Below are positions 41,868 to 51,893 of a stretch of 64,000 bases of DNA, one piece after another (position 1 is the first letter of the stretch; each line of letters opens with the position of its first letter). Below the pieces are notes generated by a model, which searched no databases, had not been told where the DNA came from, and worked only from the letters and a program-made list of their open reading frames with translations. This stretch comes from Angiostrongylus vasorum. Its lineage: Eukaryota > Nematoda > Chromadorea > Rhabditida > Metastrongylidae. The stretch covers positions 37,557-101,556 of the forward strand of contig JADANN010000050.1 in the NCBI GenBank assembly GCA_018806985.1, read 5' to 3'. The translations under genes were made by a program, and so were the position numbers.

Positions 41868-41905
41868 CGGCTAACGTTTCAACGCCTTCGTTTTCCTCAG
41901 AGCCG
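41868..41905 (-). ncRNA. Hammerhead-like motif, best preserved in the window
   Basis: Minus strand: CGGCT, an intact CTGAGGA box, one unpaired A, helix II AACG/CGTT with loop AAGG, GAAA, then CGTT giving a GTT cleavage triplet, and AGCCG. Helix I has five Watson-Crick pairs (CGGCT with AGCCG). Helix III would be the self-complementary ACGT, which fits a ribozyme that works as a dimer. The partner is 42,067-42,104 on the other strand. Confidence 0.65.
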
Positions 41906-42066
41906 ATGTTTCAATTCGGTGTCCACAGGTTTTCCAGCAGTCCCTTGTGTGGTGTCGTGTCGGATCTTCTTCAGTGAAGTCCCATTTAAATCAACATCCG
42001 ACTCGGTGCGACGACGAGATACCAAATCGAGAGTGCGAAAAACCTGTCGACATCGACTCTGATCAC

Positions 42067-42104
42067 CGGCTCTGAGGAAGGCGAAGACGTCTAAACGTTA
42101 GTCG
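42067..42104 (+). ncRNA. Hammerhead-like motif (right of pair)
   Basis: CGGCT, an intact CTGAGGA box, A, helix II GGCG/CGTC (one G-U) with loop AAGA, TAAAC in place of GAAAC, GTT, AGTCG. Helix I has five pairs including one G-U. Confidence 0.55.
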
Positions 42105-42683
42105 AATAAAAGGTTCCGTACCAACTTCGACTTAGCTGAACAATGCAAAGACACGCGTTTCGTTATTTATAACTCTTGACACCAACTTGGATGACACCAA
42201 CTATTGAAGGATCTTCTAGTCTGTTGTACTATGCTTTCACAGTTATTTACTCGCGGAGAATCCCTTTAAGGGACCGGTTTGATCTAAGAGGCAGCATCAA
42301 ACGACTAGAAGAATTCGTGATATCATAAAAGGGTAAGTAATAGGGTAAGTTCACGCTTAAGGATTGTGTAGTTTCTATAAAATATTGTAAAACCTATTGA
42401 TTGCTCAAAATTGAGTGATGCTGCGATTGAGCACTACTTAGTGAGAAAAGGAAGTGGCCAAGCACTGAAGCAAAAAAAAAGAACGAGGAATAGTAGGAAA
42501 GTGCGATCTGCCTATGTAAGATAGTGAACACGAATTAGAGCTATTTTTGATGATTTGCGGACGTCTCCATGCAGATTCTTTGAATCGGTTCTCAAAGCTT
42601 TCCTACTGCTTTTCAACGAGAAGAAGTGGGCTTGATAACCGCGCAAATCACATCACTTCCTTTTTGCACGTTTGATAGCTCGA

Positions 42684-43576
42684 GGAATCCAGTCACTAAC
42701 GGCTTCTCTCCATCGGATGTCGTTCATACGCACAACGTGTCGGCGCTCACCCTATCTTTGACTGTTTGGCCTACATAATGGCATCTACGATTTTCGATTG
42801 TTCACGTAGGTTGGAGCTTCGGATCCCTTCCCTTCACTTGTGTTACACGCGATTCTCCAGGCAACGTCCTTTCGACTGAGCGTTCAATAATCTTGGGTGG
42901 TCTTTCATCCTGCTTACGTAACGACCACGTTCCTGACACATACGTTAAAGTAGAACGATTCGTTGAGTCGAAAATGTAGGCACAGAGTTGTGTATTCCTT
43001 GTTCACTTCACTACAACCTCGATGCTGTTGAAAATTTTTCCCAAGCTGCTCGCTTCCTCCTGCTCACTTCTGGGGCTAAGTCGTTCATGATGATGATTTC
43101 CCGCCCCTATATAGGCGTAGCTGGACTATTCAAAGATATTCATTCCGTTGAGCATGATTGGGATATACCGTAACCAATTCGTTTCTCGTGAACATCTTTT
43201 TTGTGAGGTTTGATCGAAGACCAATCTTTCCAAAAGCCTTATCAAAGTCGGCAAGCATTCGTTCTGCTTGGCTAATGTTTGGTGTTCTAAGAACAATGTC
43301 ATCAGCAAAACGAAGATGGTGTAACTCCTGATCATCTATTTTCACTCCCGTATTATCCTATTACAATGTTCGCATGATGTACCCGAGGGTGACGGTGAAT
43401 AATTCTTGCGAGATGGTATCGCCTTGCCTAAACCCTCTTTTGACGTCGATGTTACTATCGTTGTAGAATGGTGATATCTTGTTTGTGAAATTCTTGTACA
43501 GCTCACGAAGAATCTTTGTAGGGACTCTTTGACCAACAAGGGCTTCCATGACTGCTTCTATCTCAATTGAGATTTC
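42684..43576 (-). mobile_element. RTE fragment E, spacer of the inverted repeat
   Basis: Minus-strand RTE remnants: VEALVGQRVPTKILRELYKNF, DVKRGFRQGDTIS, HHLRFADDIVLRTPNISQAERM (catalytic box intact), and the C-terminal TYVSGTW region. Both ends are truncated. Its borders coincide exactly with the inner ends of the two arms (TTTGATAGCTCGAG on both sides). Confidence 0.8.
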
Positions 43577-44145
43577 TCGAGCTATCAAACGTGCAAAAGG
43601 AAGTGATGTGGTTTGCGCAGTTATCAAGCCCACTTCTTCTCGTTGAAAAGCAGTAGGAAGGTTTGAAAACCGATTCAAAGAATCTGTATGGAGACGTCCT
43701 CAAATCATCAAAATAGCTCTAATCCGTGTTCACTATCTTACACAGTCAGATCGCACTTTCCTACTATTTCCCATTCTTTCTTTTTTGCTTCAGTGCTTGG
43801 CCACTTCCTTTCTCACTAAGTAGTGCTCAGTCGCAGTATCACTCAATTTTGAACAATCAATAGGTTTTACAATATTTTGTAGAAACTACACAAAGCCTTA
43901 TGCGTAGCTTACTTACCCTCTTACTGATACCACGAATTCTTCTAGTCGTTTGATGCTGTCTCTTAGATCAAACCGGTCCCTTCAAGAATTTCTCCGTGAG
44001 TAAATAGCTGTGAAGGCATAGTACAGCAGAGTGGAAGATTCTTTAATAGGTGGTGTCATCCAAGTTGGTGTCAAAAGTTACAAAAGAACAAAACGCGTGT
44101 GTTTGCATTGTTCAGCTCACTCGAGGTTGGTACGGAACCTTTATT

Positions 44146-44183
44146 CGACTAACGTTCAGACGTCTTCGCATTCCTCAGAGCCG
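44146..44183 (-). ncRNA. Hammerhead-like motif (left of pair, right arm)
   Basis: Minus strand: CGGCT, an intact CTGAGGA box, helix II GCG...CGT-type pairing around AAGA, TGAACG in place of GAAACG, AGTCG. Mirror partner of 42,067. Confidence 0.5.
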
Positions 44184-44343
44184 GTGATCTGAGTCGATGT
44201 CCACAGTTTTTCGCACGCTCGATTTGGTCTCTGCGTCGTCGAACCGTGCTCAGATGTTGATTCAAATGGTGCTTCACTGAAGCAGATCCGACTCGACACC
44301 ACATAAGGGACTGCGGAAACCAGTTGACACCGGTTTGAGACAT

Positions 44344-44381
44344 CGGCACTGAGGAAGATGAAGACGTTGAAACCTTAGCCG
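44344..44381 (+). ncRNA. Hammerhead-like motif (right of pair, right arm)
   Basis: CGGCA, an intact CTGAGGA box, A, helix II GATG/CGTT (two G-U) with loop AAGA, GAAAC, CTT, AGCCG. Mirror partner of 41,868, with changes that weaken helices I and II. Confidence 0.5.
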
Positions 44382-44585
44382 AATTGAATTTTCATAACAA
44401 TCTAATGTTAGCAGCCTATCAATAAATAAGGCACATTGATCAATCCTACCGAAGTTAAGTGGAAGCCAATTTACGATGACATTAACCAAACTATTTCAAG
44501 CACTGAAATGAACCAATGAAGAGAAGCTTTGAGATGATGCATAGATAAAACGCCATTAAGCAGAAAGCATTGCATAACTTTAAAA

Positions 44586-44722
44586 ATAATAAAGCTGCAC
44601 TGCCGAAAGCCCACAACTTTCTATGACGCATTAATTTGGACGGGAACACAGTTGGTTAATAAAGCTGCGCTGCCGAAAGCCCACAACTTTCCATGACGCA
44701 ATAAATTGGACGGGAACACAGT
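44586..44722 (+). repeat. Tandem duplication of about 70 bases
   Basis: AATAAAGCTGC(A/G)CTGCCGAAAG... to ...GACGGGAACACAGT occurs twice head to tail with four or five differences. The left arm of the inverted repeat has one copy (about 41,602-41,672). Confidence 0.8.
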
Positions 44723-44819
44723 CGGTTTGTTGCTTTCAGCAATAGCAGAATAACACGCACGAAATTAAACGAGGAAGGTATAAGAGCTAAGATAGCGGCG
44801 TTCCATGTCTTATTTTTTG

Positions 44820-45060
44820 TTTAACGTCTAGGGTGGACTTTTATACAGATACACAAGGGCTGCCGTTCCACCAATGTATTCTTTTCGCAAATGTTACCGG
44901 AGATGAGGTATATGGCATCTGAACTGGCGCAGTCACCACCTCTGCCACAAGGACAAATTATGCCACTCTGTGCCTCAAACTGACGGTCATGTAGGCGGTT
45001 GCGAACTAACTGGCGGCCTAGGGTATTGGGTCGGATGTCAGTTCTCGTTATATAATTTTT
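44820..45060 (-). pseudogene. Penelope GIY-YIG remnant P11
   Basis: Minus-strand frame with NTLGRQLVRNRLHDRQFEAQSGIICPCGRGGDCASSDAIYLISGNICEKNTLVE. The linker and cysteine-rich lead are well kept; the YIG motif is shifted (EKNTLVE). Mirror of P10. Confidence 0.65.
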
Positions 45061-45084
45061 CAAGACCACTTTTTTCTTCTCTAT

Positions 45085-45485
45085 GATCGTTTGGGCAGCT
45101 CAAAAAACTGTATGATCTGTCCTAATGGGAGAGACGGGGGATTGCATGAGTTCAGGTATAATATACTTGATCTCATGTAACGCATGCGGTGAGGAATATA
45201 TTGGGGGAAACGGGTAGACCACTTTTGTGTCCGCATAAAAGAACATCTAGATGGGAAAGCTAAAATTCGTCAAAACACTCCTGTAGGTACGCATAGGGCA
45301 CAAAAGCACAACGGCGATGACTTTGAAGTGACTGTACGGGTCCTAGCGCAGTAGTCGAAAACATCAACGCGCAAAACTCTTGAAGCGTTTTGGATAAATT
45401 TCAAAAATCCAAAGATGAACCGGAAAGACGAATGCCTCACTATCACACGTGACCTGGCGCCCTATTTCAAAGTGATATTTTGACC
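45085..45485 (+). pseudogene. Penelope GIY-YIG remnant P12
   Basis: Plus strand: CMICPNGRDGG, CMSSGIIYLISCNACGEEYIG in one frame, then a shift, VRIKEHLDGKAKI, THRAQKHNGDDFEVTVRVLAQ, and KTLEAFWINFKNPKMNRKDECL. All motif residues remain but one frameshift after EYIG and one stop break it. It ends 190 bases before the hammerhead at 45,675. Confidence 0.7.
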
Positions 45486-45674
45486 CCAGTGTGTGTCGTG
45501 CTCGCGACCCCACGTGAACAACGCGTGGGCCAGTCCCACTCGTTACATCACGGTGAGTAGCCTTTCAGCATGACCGTAGCATCCTAACCCACCATCTATT
45601 TAAAACTTTGATCTTCATTAATACTTTAGCCTTTTACACCGAATAGCTAAAGTATTCTAATATAAAATACGTCC

Positions 45675-45713
45675 AGCCTCTGAGGAAGGCGAAATCGGCG
45701 AAACGTCAGCCAT
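45675..45713 (+). ncRNA. Hammerhead-like motif downstream of P12
   Basis: GCCT, an intact CTGAGGA box, A, then GGCGAAATCGGC, in which helix II is reduced to a GC/GC pairing, GAAAC, a GTC cleavage triplet, AGCC. Helix I has only two clear pairs. Confidence 0.5.
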
Positions 45714-46406
45714 CGACAAACAACACCAACAACAACGACAACGTCAACGAACACCTATACCAACCTCGGATCAGCTAAAGAAGATCAGTTTATAAGATCA
45801 CATAAATGAATTTATTTATTTTGGCTTACAGGAACCGCTGCCGCATTCACAATGCAGATCTCAGTATTTACCATATCCGATTTGTTTCTGTCGCAGTCAT
45901 TGCACACAAAAGCCTTCGAAAATTTCATATGTGTATTGAGCCACTGACTGAGGATTTTTCTTTCGTCATAAAACCTGTTTATTGTAGGCTGAGCCCATTC
46001 TTCCCGCAGTTCTCGGAGCAGCCCGGCCCGGCTATGGCGTTCACATGTATGGAACTAGAGCGTTGTAAAGGGGCTGAACCAGAAACTTGTTTTCTGATTC
46101 GATGGACTGCATCAACAACCTACCTATAGGATAGCAATAATGGTAATGAATAATGATAATCACTAGAAGAGTAACAACATTAATTTAAAGATTGAGTTGA
46201 CACACTTGTCTTAAAATAACTTGCCAAAAGCTGTGAAATTAACGTCACGAATACATCTTTATCACATTTGTGTATTTCCCATATTATTTTTTGAAATGGT
46301 ACGATTAAGGATTTATGGCAGCACTCAAAGCAGTAGCGCTCTTTTAGTTTTCCGCTAGTATCGAAAGGGATTTTTCGAATAGATGCTAAAAGTGAAAACT
46401 AATTAT

Positions 46407-46853
46407 TTGCTGCCCCTGAGTTAACAGAAAGAGAGTCGCATCGCAGGGGGTGGTATGTGTTGCTGACGGTGAGTTGACCCAATACGACTTGGATTATAGG
46501 ATCGGAGAGAGCAGCTGCACGACCCTATTGTTCGAGAACATCAAACACCTAGAAAACACAGTTTTCACTAACAGTTTGAATTTACGTTGAACTTCTCAAT
46601 TAAAATAACTAAAGCCATTCGAACCGTGTCACCATCAAAATGCCGGCGAATTTTTGAAAATTGACGGTCTTATTGACAACATCCGAAGAACGCAAACTCA
46701 CTGCTTGCATTAAAATACTCGTCAAAAGTCCTCTAGCTACCTCTGCTGTCAGTGCAGTACCGAGGGACCTGAGCAGCTGCACTTTGGGTCATCGAAAAAA
46801 CCATCTGCACTGGCAAAGGTGAAGCCCATAACATTGAACGTCCTTGAGCTCAT
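46407..46853 (-). pseudogene. Small nematode gene family, copy 3 (exons 1-2, dead)
   Basis: Exon 1 is 46,702-46,853 (MSSRTFNVMGFTF...), with a one-base insertion after GFT that leads to a premature stop. Exon 2 starts at 46,548 after a TTTTCTAG acceptor; it reads VFDVLEQ then a TAG stop, then GRAAALSDPIIQVVLGQLTVS. No exons 3-4 lie downstream on the minus strand, so this copy is also truncated. Confidence 0.6.
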
Positions 46854-46949
46854 TGCGGCTAAATCTCGCAGTTTTTTGCCGAATAAATGCAAGCTGAATG
46901 TTAACATCACAATATTACGAATGTGTAAATAAAAGTTTTCCAATTTTTC

Positions 46950-47270
46950 AAAAATTTATTTCCTATAACCTATCCTTCTCATCCACTGCGTGCATGCAAG
47001 CACTTCTTGCGTTCGATTCGCCCCATCGCACTCATCATCCACGAAAACCTAAGTTTGCCTCGCTCATTTCGGGCATTCGGCTGTTCTTTAAGGACCTTTC
47101 CTCTCGTTATGAATGTCGTTGAACGTTGGTCGATTCGATCCCTCCCTGGAATCTTAGCTGGCCGAGCCACTGAGTTTTTGTATTGTAAACAGTGGTCTAT
47201 GCCCAGACAAGCCCTGTACGAATTTCGTGTCCGCTGAGGAATGAGAGGCTTCGTGAAAGCCGAGACGACA
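46950..47270 (-). repeat. Interspersed repeat R3 next to gene copy 3
   Basis: Same place as in gene copies 1 and 2. The minus strand reads RSTTFITRGK and, in another frame, NDIHNER-like sequence. Confidence 0.5.
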
Positions 47271-47524
47271 TCGAACCAACACCGACCTCGTAAAAAGTTG
47301 CAGTGAGAAAAGAAGAATTGAAATAGTTCCAAATACAGGGACACTGCGTTGATTGCGGGCAATTTCATCACTTAACATCATTTACTGATAATATAATCGT
47401 AAAAAATCGTTTAAGGGCTGTGGGTGGAAGTTGGCACTAACGAACCTTTTCAAACAAATATGCACAAAAATTGATAAATAGTTGACTAAATGGCGGTGCT
47501 TAAATTTTGCCATTTAATTCTCAT

Positions 47525-48120
47525 ATTGATCTGTATCACGCGTCGGCCCGCTGATCGCCGAGTGACTCGAGTGGGTGCGGGTAGATTATCCACTTTTACC
47601 TGTCGCGTGCAAGAGCATCCCGTGTTGTTTTGCTCGATCTAGATCTAGATCGAGATCTAGGGATTCGTTGAGCATCATGCATTCTTCTAGACTTTTAGTG
47701 AAGAACTGCGGCCATCGGGTCGTTCTGCAATACATCCGACGTTCCGAGGAATCCAATCACTAATGGCTCTGGTCCATCGGTTGTCGTTCATGCGTATTAC
47801 GTGTTCGGCCCGTATATTTTCAACGGTTTGGCTTATAGAACGGTATTTTTGATTTCTGACCGTTGAGTCAGGTAAAAGCTTTGGCTCTTTTCTCTCGCTT
47901 GCTTGACGAGAGGTGCTCGTAGCATCGTCGTTTCGCGTACGCGTTCAATAACGCCGAGTGATTATCTCCCATCATGCTTACGCAGCGACCAGGTTTCTGA
48001 TCCATACGTTAAGGTAAGAAGTATAACGTAGACGAAAAAGGTGGGCACGGAATCGGGTGTTCTTTGTTCTCTTCACTACATCTTCGGTGCTCTTAAAAAC
48101 TTAAAAATCCGCTCGTTTCT
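47525..48120 (-). mobile_element. RTE 3'-end fragment in unit copy 3
   Basis: Same insertion as at 1,985 and 22,770. A short run of TAGATC-like hexamers (47,638-47,662) is present only here. Confidence 0.7.
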
Positions 48121-48239
48121 TTTGCTTGACTTAAAAACTGCTCACCGTGCTGCTGCTCATGCGACCATCCAAATGTTGCCTCCGTGGGATAATGAGTGCG
48201 ACCTAACCAGGTTAAAAAATCACTTTGAAAAAAAGGGCG

Positions 48240-48955
48240 TCATGTTACGTATGATGGTGAGGCACTCGTCTTTCCAGTTCACCTTTTTTACTTATGAAAT
48301 TTATCCATATGTTAGAATAGTCTTGCACGTCGATGTTTTTATTCCTGAATAAGCATCTTGACAGTGACTTAAAAACCATCATCGTTGAAAAATTCGGACC
48401 CTGTTTGTCCTTAGGGCACATCGAGTTTTAATTTTTCCTAAATAAATGTCACTTTATACGGGCACAAAGTGCCCTACCGTTTTCCCAATATATTCCTTAC
48501 CTCATGCCTCAGTGGTTAGAGACACTCTGCAATACACGTGGGATAGATCCCGTGTCCCAGGCACACTGAGCCATCAGTTGGAAAGTTGGCACCGGTTTAT
48601 GCGAGGACATCAGCAATGACTCGATAGATCGGTAGGCTAACGTCAATGTATAGGCCAGATCGTCCAATCATCTCTAGCGGCGCTCAATAAAGCTGAATGA
48701 CTAGCGTATTTCTCAATGATAGATCAACCCCGAGCGCTTTACCTTTTGACCTTCTAAGAAAAGTAGATAGAACAGGATTTTGTTTAGGGTTGGAACATTA
48801 TTTTGCATAATAAAACTGTATTCGGAAGTTTAAAGAAGGTGGTTTGCTTACAGTTTGTTTTCTCGGCGTAAATTTTCATGTACTCTGACTGCCTACTTAC
48901 TCTTTCGGAGCACTTTTCCATCTTTCTTTGGGTGGAATAGACGATGGAACCTTTC
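48240..48955 (-). pseudogene. Penelope-like remnant P4
   Basis: Minus-strand GIY-YIG remnant (48,240-48,508), SINE S3, then the beginning of the RT remnant, cut off by the deletion at about 48,955. Confidence 0.55.
48508..48755 (+). mobile_element. tRNA-derived SINE, copy S3
   Basis: GTGGTTAGAGACACTCTGCA start and GGGATAGATCCC as a B-box-like segment; ends ATCAACCCCGAGCGCTTTACC. Same insertion as S1 and S2. Confidence 0.6.
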
Positions 48956-49774
48956 TATTTTGAATCCTATTGCTAGTCTTATGGCTATCGACAATCAGAA
49001 GTGATATGTAAAATGAAAAACGACGTATGTGAAAGCGGTCACTTGAAGGTAATTCAATGAAAGCGCTAATTTCTCATATGCTACAGGTTAAATTGGGTTT
49101 CGGCCATATTATTTTCGCTGCAATGGCATTAAATTTTAGCTTTCCCACAATTAAAGAAATGCAGAATTGAAAGAAAACAGTGTCGAAAAAGATGCACTTT
49201 TAAGAAGAAATCCATCCATAGATATATCGAATGACAACAAGGAAGCACAAAAGTGGAATGACAAAAAGCAGACAGAACTTGCGGTTTGCAACATTCTTAG
49301 CAGAACAATCCTTAGCGGTAAAAATCGCAATCATTCAGCTATAGTGATTTCTCTTTTCAATGCTCTATAAGTGTGAGAGCTTTGCCTCTGACGGCAAGAG
49401 GGCTCGGTGGCCCAAGGAAGCTCATCTGAAGAATTTCACTAAAGGATTTGAGAAGCGCATCATGAAAGAAAAACAACTTCATTAGAGCATAACGTGTTGT
49501 CGGACCGCTTTTGTATCCCGCGCTTTAGACCGCGCCTCCACTGAATAAAGAAAGGAAACTGGGCGTGGTCTAGGATTGGTATCGTAACGACACTTAAAAT
49601 GTGGCTTCCTTGGCCACCTTTTCAAAATGGTTCCGAGTTTCTAATTTATAAAAAAGACAAGTGGTTTTGGAGTGCTGTTTCAACCTCTCAATTTCTTCTT
49701 TGCGATGTAGGAAAAAGTAAAATTTGTTACTAGTTTGAACAGAGACAACCGTTTTATTTGACCCATGACTGTAA

Positions 49775-50085
49775 TAGAGGCGACTGTAGCGAAGTGATCG
49801 GAGCGCCCTGCAATACACGTGGGATCCATTCCAGCACCCTAGGCCCATCAAGCCTTCCATTTCTTCGGGTTCGGCAAATTGTCGCCAGTCTTATCTGAAA
49901 GGGTAGCAGTAGTGGCTCGGTATATCGGTGGGCCGCCATGAATCATTGTGAAGGCCAGATATGCATTCAGTAACCTCCAATGATGCTTAATGAAATCGAA
50001 TGCATGGCAGATCCTTTAAGGATTGGTCAACGCCAAGAGCTTTATCCTTTTTGTCTTTTATAACTGCATTCATTTCGGTGTTTTT
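49775..50085 (+). mobile_element. tRNA-derived SINE, copy S5
   Basis: TAGCGAAGTGATCGG (A box), GGGATCCATTCC (B box, altered), CCTAGGCCCATCAAG, GGCCAGATATGCATTCAG and an ATCCTTTTTGTCTTTTATAA tail. Same insertion as S4. Confidence 0.7.
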
Positions 50086-50103
50086 TTTTAGCTAAGAAAC
50101 CTT

Positions 50104-50490
50104 TTGAGAATGGATGCTTATCAAATGGAAGAAGTTCCCGCACCTTTTCAGAAATCCGTTTCTCCACATTTAGTGAATGTGTTTTCGGAATTATTGTTTA
50201 ATTGCTATAAGGTACTTAAAAGAAGTGTCGCAAAAAAAAACCACAGGAGCAGATGGCGAAGTGCTAATGATGCCGATTATCACGATCACAGTGCTGTACG
50301 ACATGGCACGGGCTCAGCACGTCTCCTCCCCTCCCGGAGTCATACATTTGACAACAGGATTGTCTGGGAACACTTGCAACACGTTAGCCTTTGCACTCCA
50401 AGTGATAATGCTGTACCGTTTCCATTCCAGTAGTCTGGTGAGAATCTGCTCGAACACCCAGTTGGCGACATTCACAGAAAGAAATGACAG
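50104..50490. repeat. Unit segment X, copy 3
   Basis: Equivalent of 10,180-10,600 and 26,935-27,350. A plus-strand frame of 109 codons begins MRMDAYQMEEVPAPF; the equivalent in copy 2 (MAAYQMEEVPAPFQ) is cut by changes downstream. This could be an old exon; no domain is recognised. Confidence 0.35.
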
Positions 50491-50496
50491 TCTTAG

Positions 50497-51000
50497 AGTA
50501 ATCACAATGTTTACCGTTTTATTTACTGCCTACTATTTTTAATGGCCGGGTACAATGCGAAATATAACTACAACGATGCTGAGATATTTGCAAAGCTCCG
50601 GACCGCAGGTGCCTGTGGTGGGGAGCGAAAACGCTTTTGTCCTTTCCGGGGATTAACGCGTTCACCACCACACCATGCGTGTCCTTCGTTTCGCCTGTTT
50701 CTCAGCTAGTTCAATCGGTTAGCGCTATCAGCAATCAGACGTCAACGGGCTTGATCTAGGGAGCTTAAAACGGCAACGAACCCAGTTAAGCTGAGGCTGT
50801 AATCGAAATCACAATGTTGACTTTTCTATTTACTGCCTTTTATAGTTCTTATGGTAGGGTATTACGTGTGAAACAACCGCAATGATGCTGAGGCATCCGC
50901 AAACACTCCGGAGCGCAGGTGTCCGCGGTGAAGAACGAACGCGCTATTACTCTTTCCGAGGTTAACGCGTTTCACCACCACACCATGCGGGTCCTTCACT
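50497..51000 (+). repeat. Repeat R4 in tandem
   Basis: A tail piece, one complete unit (50,571-50,880) and a partial unit (50,881-51,000) lie head to tail. The unit is about 330 bases, with GTTAACGCG(T)TTCACCACCACACC in the middle. Confidence 0.65.
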
Positions 51001-51125
51001 AGACCGATAGACACTAAATTAAAAGTTCTATTATTGTATGCTAACATTCACTTAACCTCTGTATAAATGATCAATGTACATTGTTTCGTTTACAAGCCAG
51101 CACGAGGTTGTTACCAATATTTATT

Positions 51126-51163
51126 GGGCTACGGTTTCGACATCTACGTTTTTCTCAGAACCG
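51126..51163 (-). ncRNA. Hammerhead-like motif (left of pair)
   Basis: Minus strand: CGGTT, CTGAGAA (one change in the box), helix II region AACGT...GATGTC, GAAAC, CGT, AGCCC. Confidence 0.45.
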
Positions 51164-51383
51164 ATGATCAGAGGTTGAAATCCGCAGTGTTCGTCTTTCT
51201 CAGCGTGGCGTCTTCGTTGCGCATCGAGCCGGATCTTCTTTCCGGGAAAATCCCTCGAATAAGTCATACTCACTTGGAGATGGTCCTATGTAAAGAAGTT
51301 TTCGCACAGATAGCCGTGATTGGCTGCTAGCAACTTGTTTTTTCAACTGATTTCATTGAGAGATATTCCACTGCTTCCCAACC

Positions 51384-51762
51384 GTTTCCGGCCTCATCGT
51401 GGCTGGGAGGTGTTCCTGGATGTCGGAGTGCGATGTACAGTGGGGAGATTCGTCCCCACGACAGGGTCTCCCAAGCTGAGAAGGAGTTCGGCGTTTCCAT
51501 CAGGATGCCTAGTTAGGGGTAAACCATTACCAGGATCGGCCACCGTCCTCGTATCAATCTCGCATGGTGGCAAACCTCCCTCCGATCCACAAGGGCTGCA
51601 ACTGCCCGTGGTGGTGAAGACTTGGGGCAGATTTTGGCCAAACCGACCTCGGGATTCCAGGGAAGCACAATGGCTTAACCAGCAAATCTCCGAAAAAAGT
51701 GTAATTATGCTGAGACCCGCAGAACCAGTGAGGACTGGGCCGTTCAAGTATCAAGTATCAAG
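51384..51762 (+). repeat. Interspersed repeat of about 375 bases, copy 2
   Basis: Same family as 20,878-21,245. It ends in CAAGTATCAAGTATCAAGTA, short tandem repeats typical of SINE or RTE-type tails. Its minus strand is open for 117 codons without a recognisable domain. Confidence 0.65.
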
Positions 51763-51853
51763 TAAGTGAGATACTTCATTGAAGATTGTCAGGCTCGTTA
51801 CGCGACGAAGACGCCACATCGAGAAAAAAGTCTGTGGACATCGACTCCGCTCA

Positions 51854-51893
51854 TTGGATCTGAGGAAGAAGAAGACGTCGAAACTTTAGCCGA
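51854..51893 (+). ncRNA. Hammerhead-like motif (right of pair)
   Basis: TTGGAT, an intact CTGAGGA box, A, helix II GAAG/CGTC (one mismatch) with loop AAGA, GAAAC, TTT in place of GTT, AGCCGA. Confidence 0.5.

Larger units (their letters stand above)
41310..42684 (+). repeat. Left arm of a 1.4 kb inverted repeat
   Basis: Reverse complement of 43,576-45,020, followed by eye through its length. From outside in it holds a Penelope GIY-YIG fragment, a GGAACGCCGCTATCTTAGCT segment, a segment with ACTGTGTTCCCGTCCAATTT, a small hammerhead-bracketed element, and unassigned sequence ending TTTGATAGCTCGAG at the RTE fragment that forms the spacer. Confidence 0.85.
43576..45020 (-). repeat. Right arm of the 1.4 kb inverted repeat
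   Basis: Mirror of 41,310-42,684. It differs by point changes and by a tandem duplication of about 70 bases (44,586-44,722) that the left arm does not have. Contains two hammerhead-like motifs and the Penelope fragment at 44,820-45,020. Confidence 0.85.

Noticed and set aside
47638..47662. Run of TAGATC hexamers as a regulatory site
   Set aside because: A very short impure repeat inside a dead RTE fragment, most simply a local slippage.
51394..51747. 117-codon minus-strand frame as a gene
   Set aside because: It lies wholly inside the 375-base repeat, and the other copy of that repeat does not keep the frame open.
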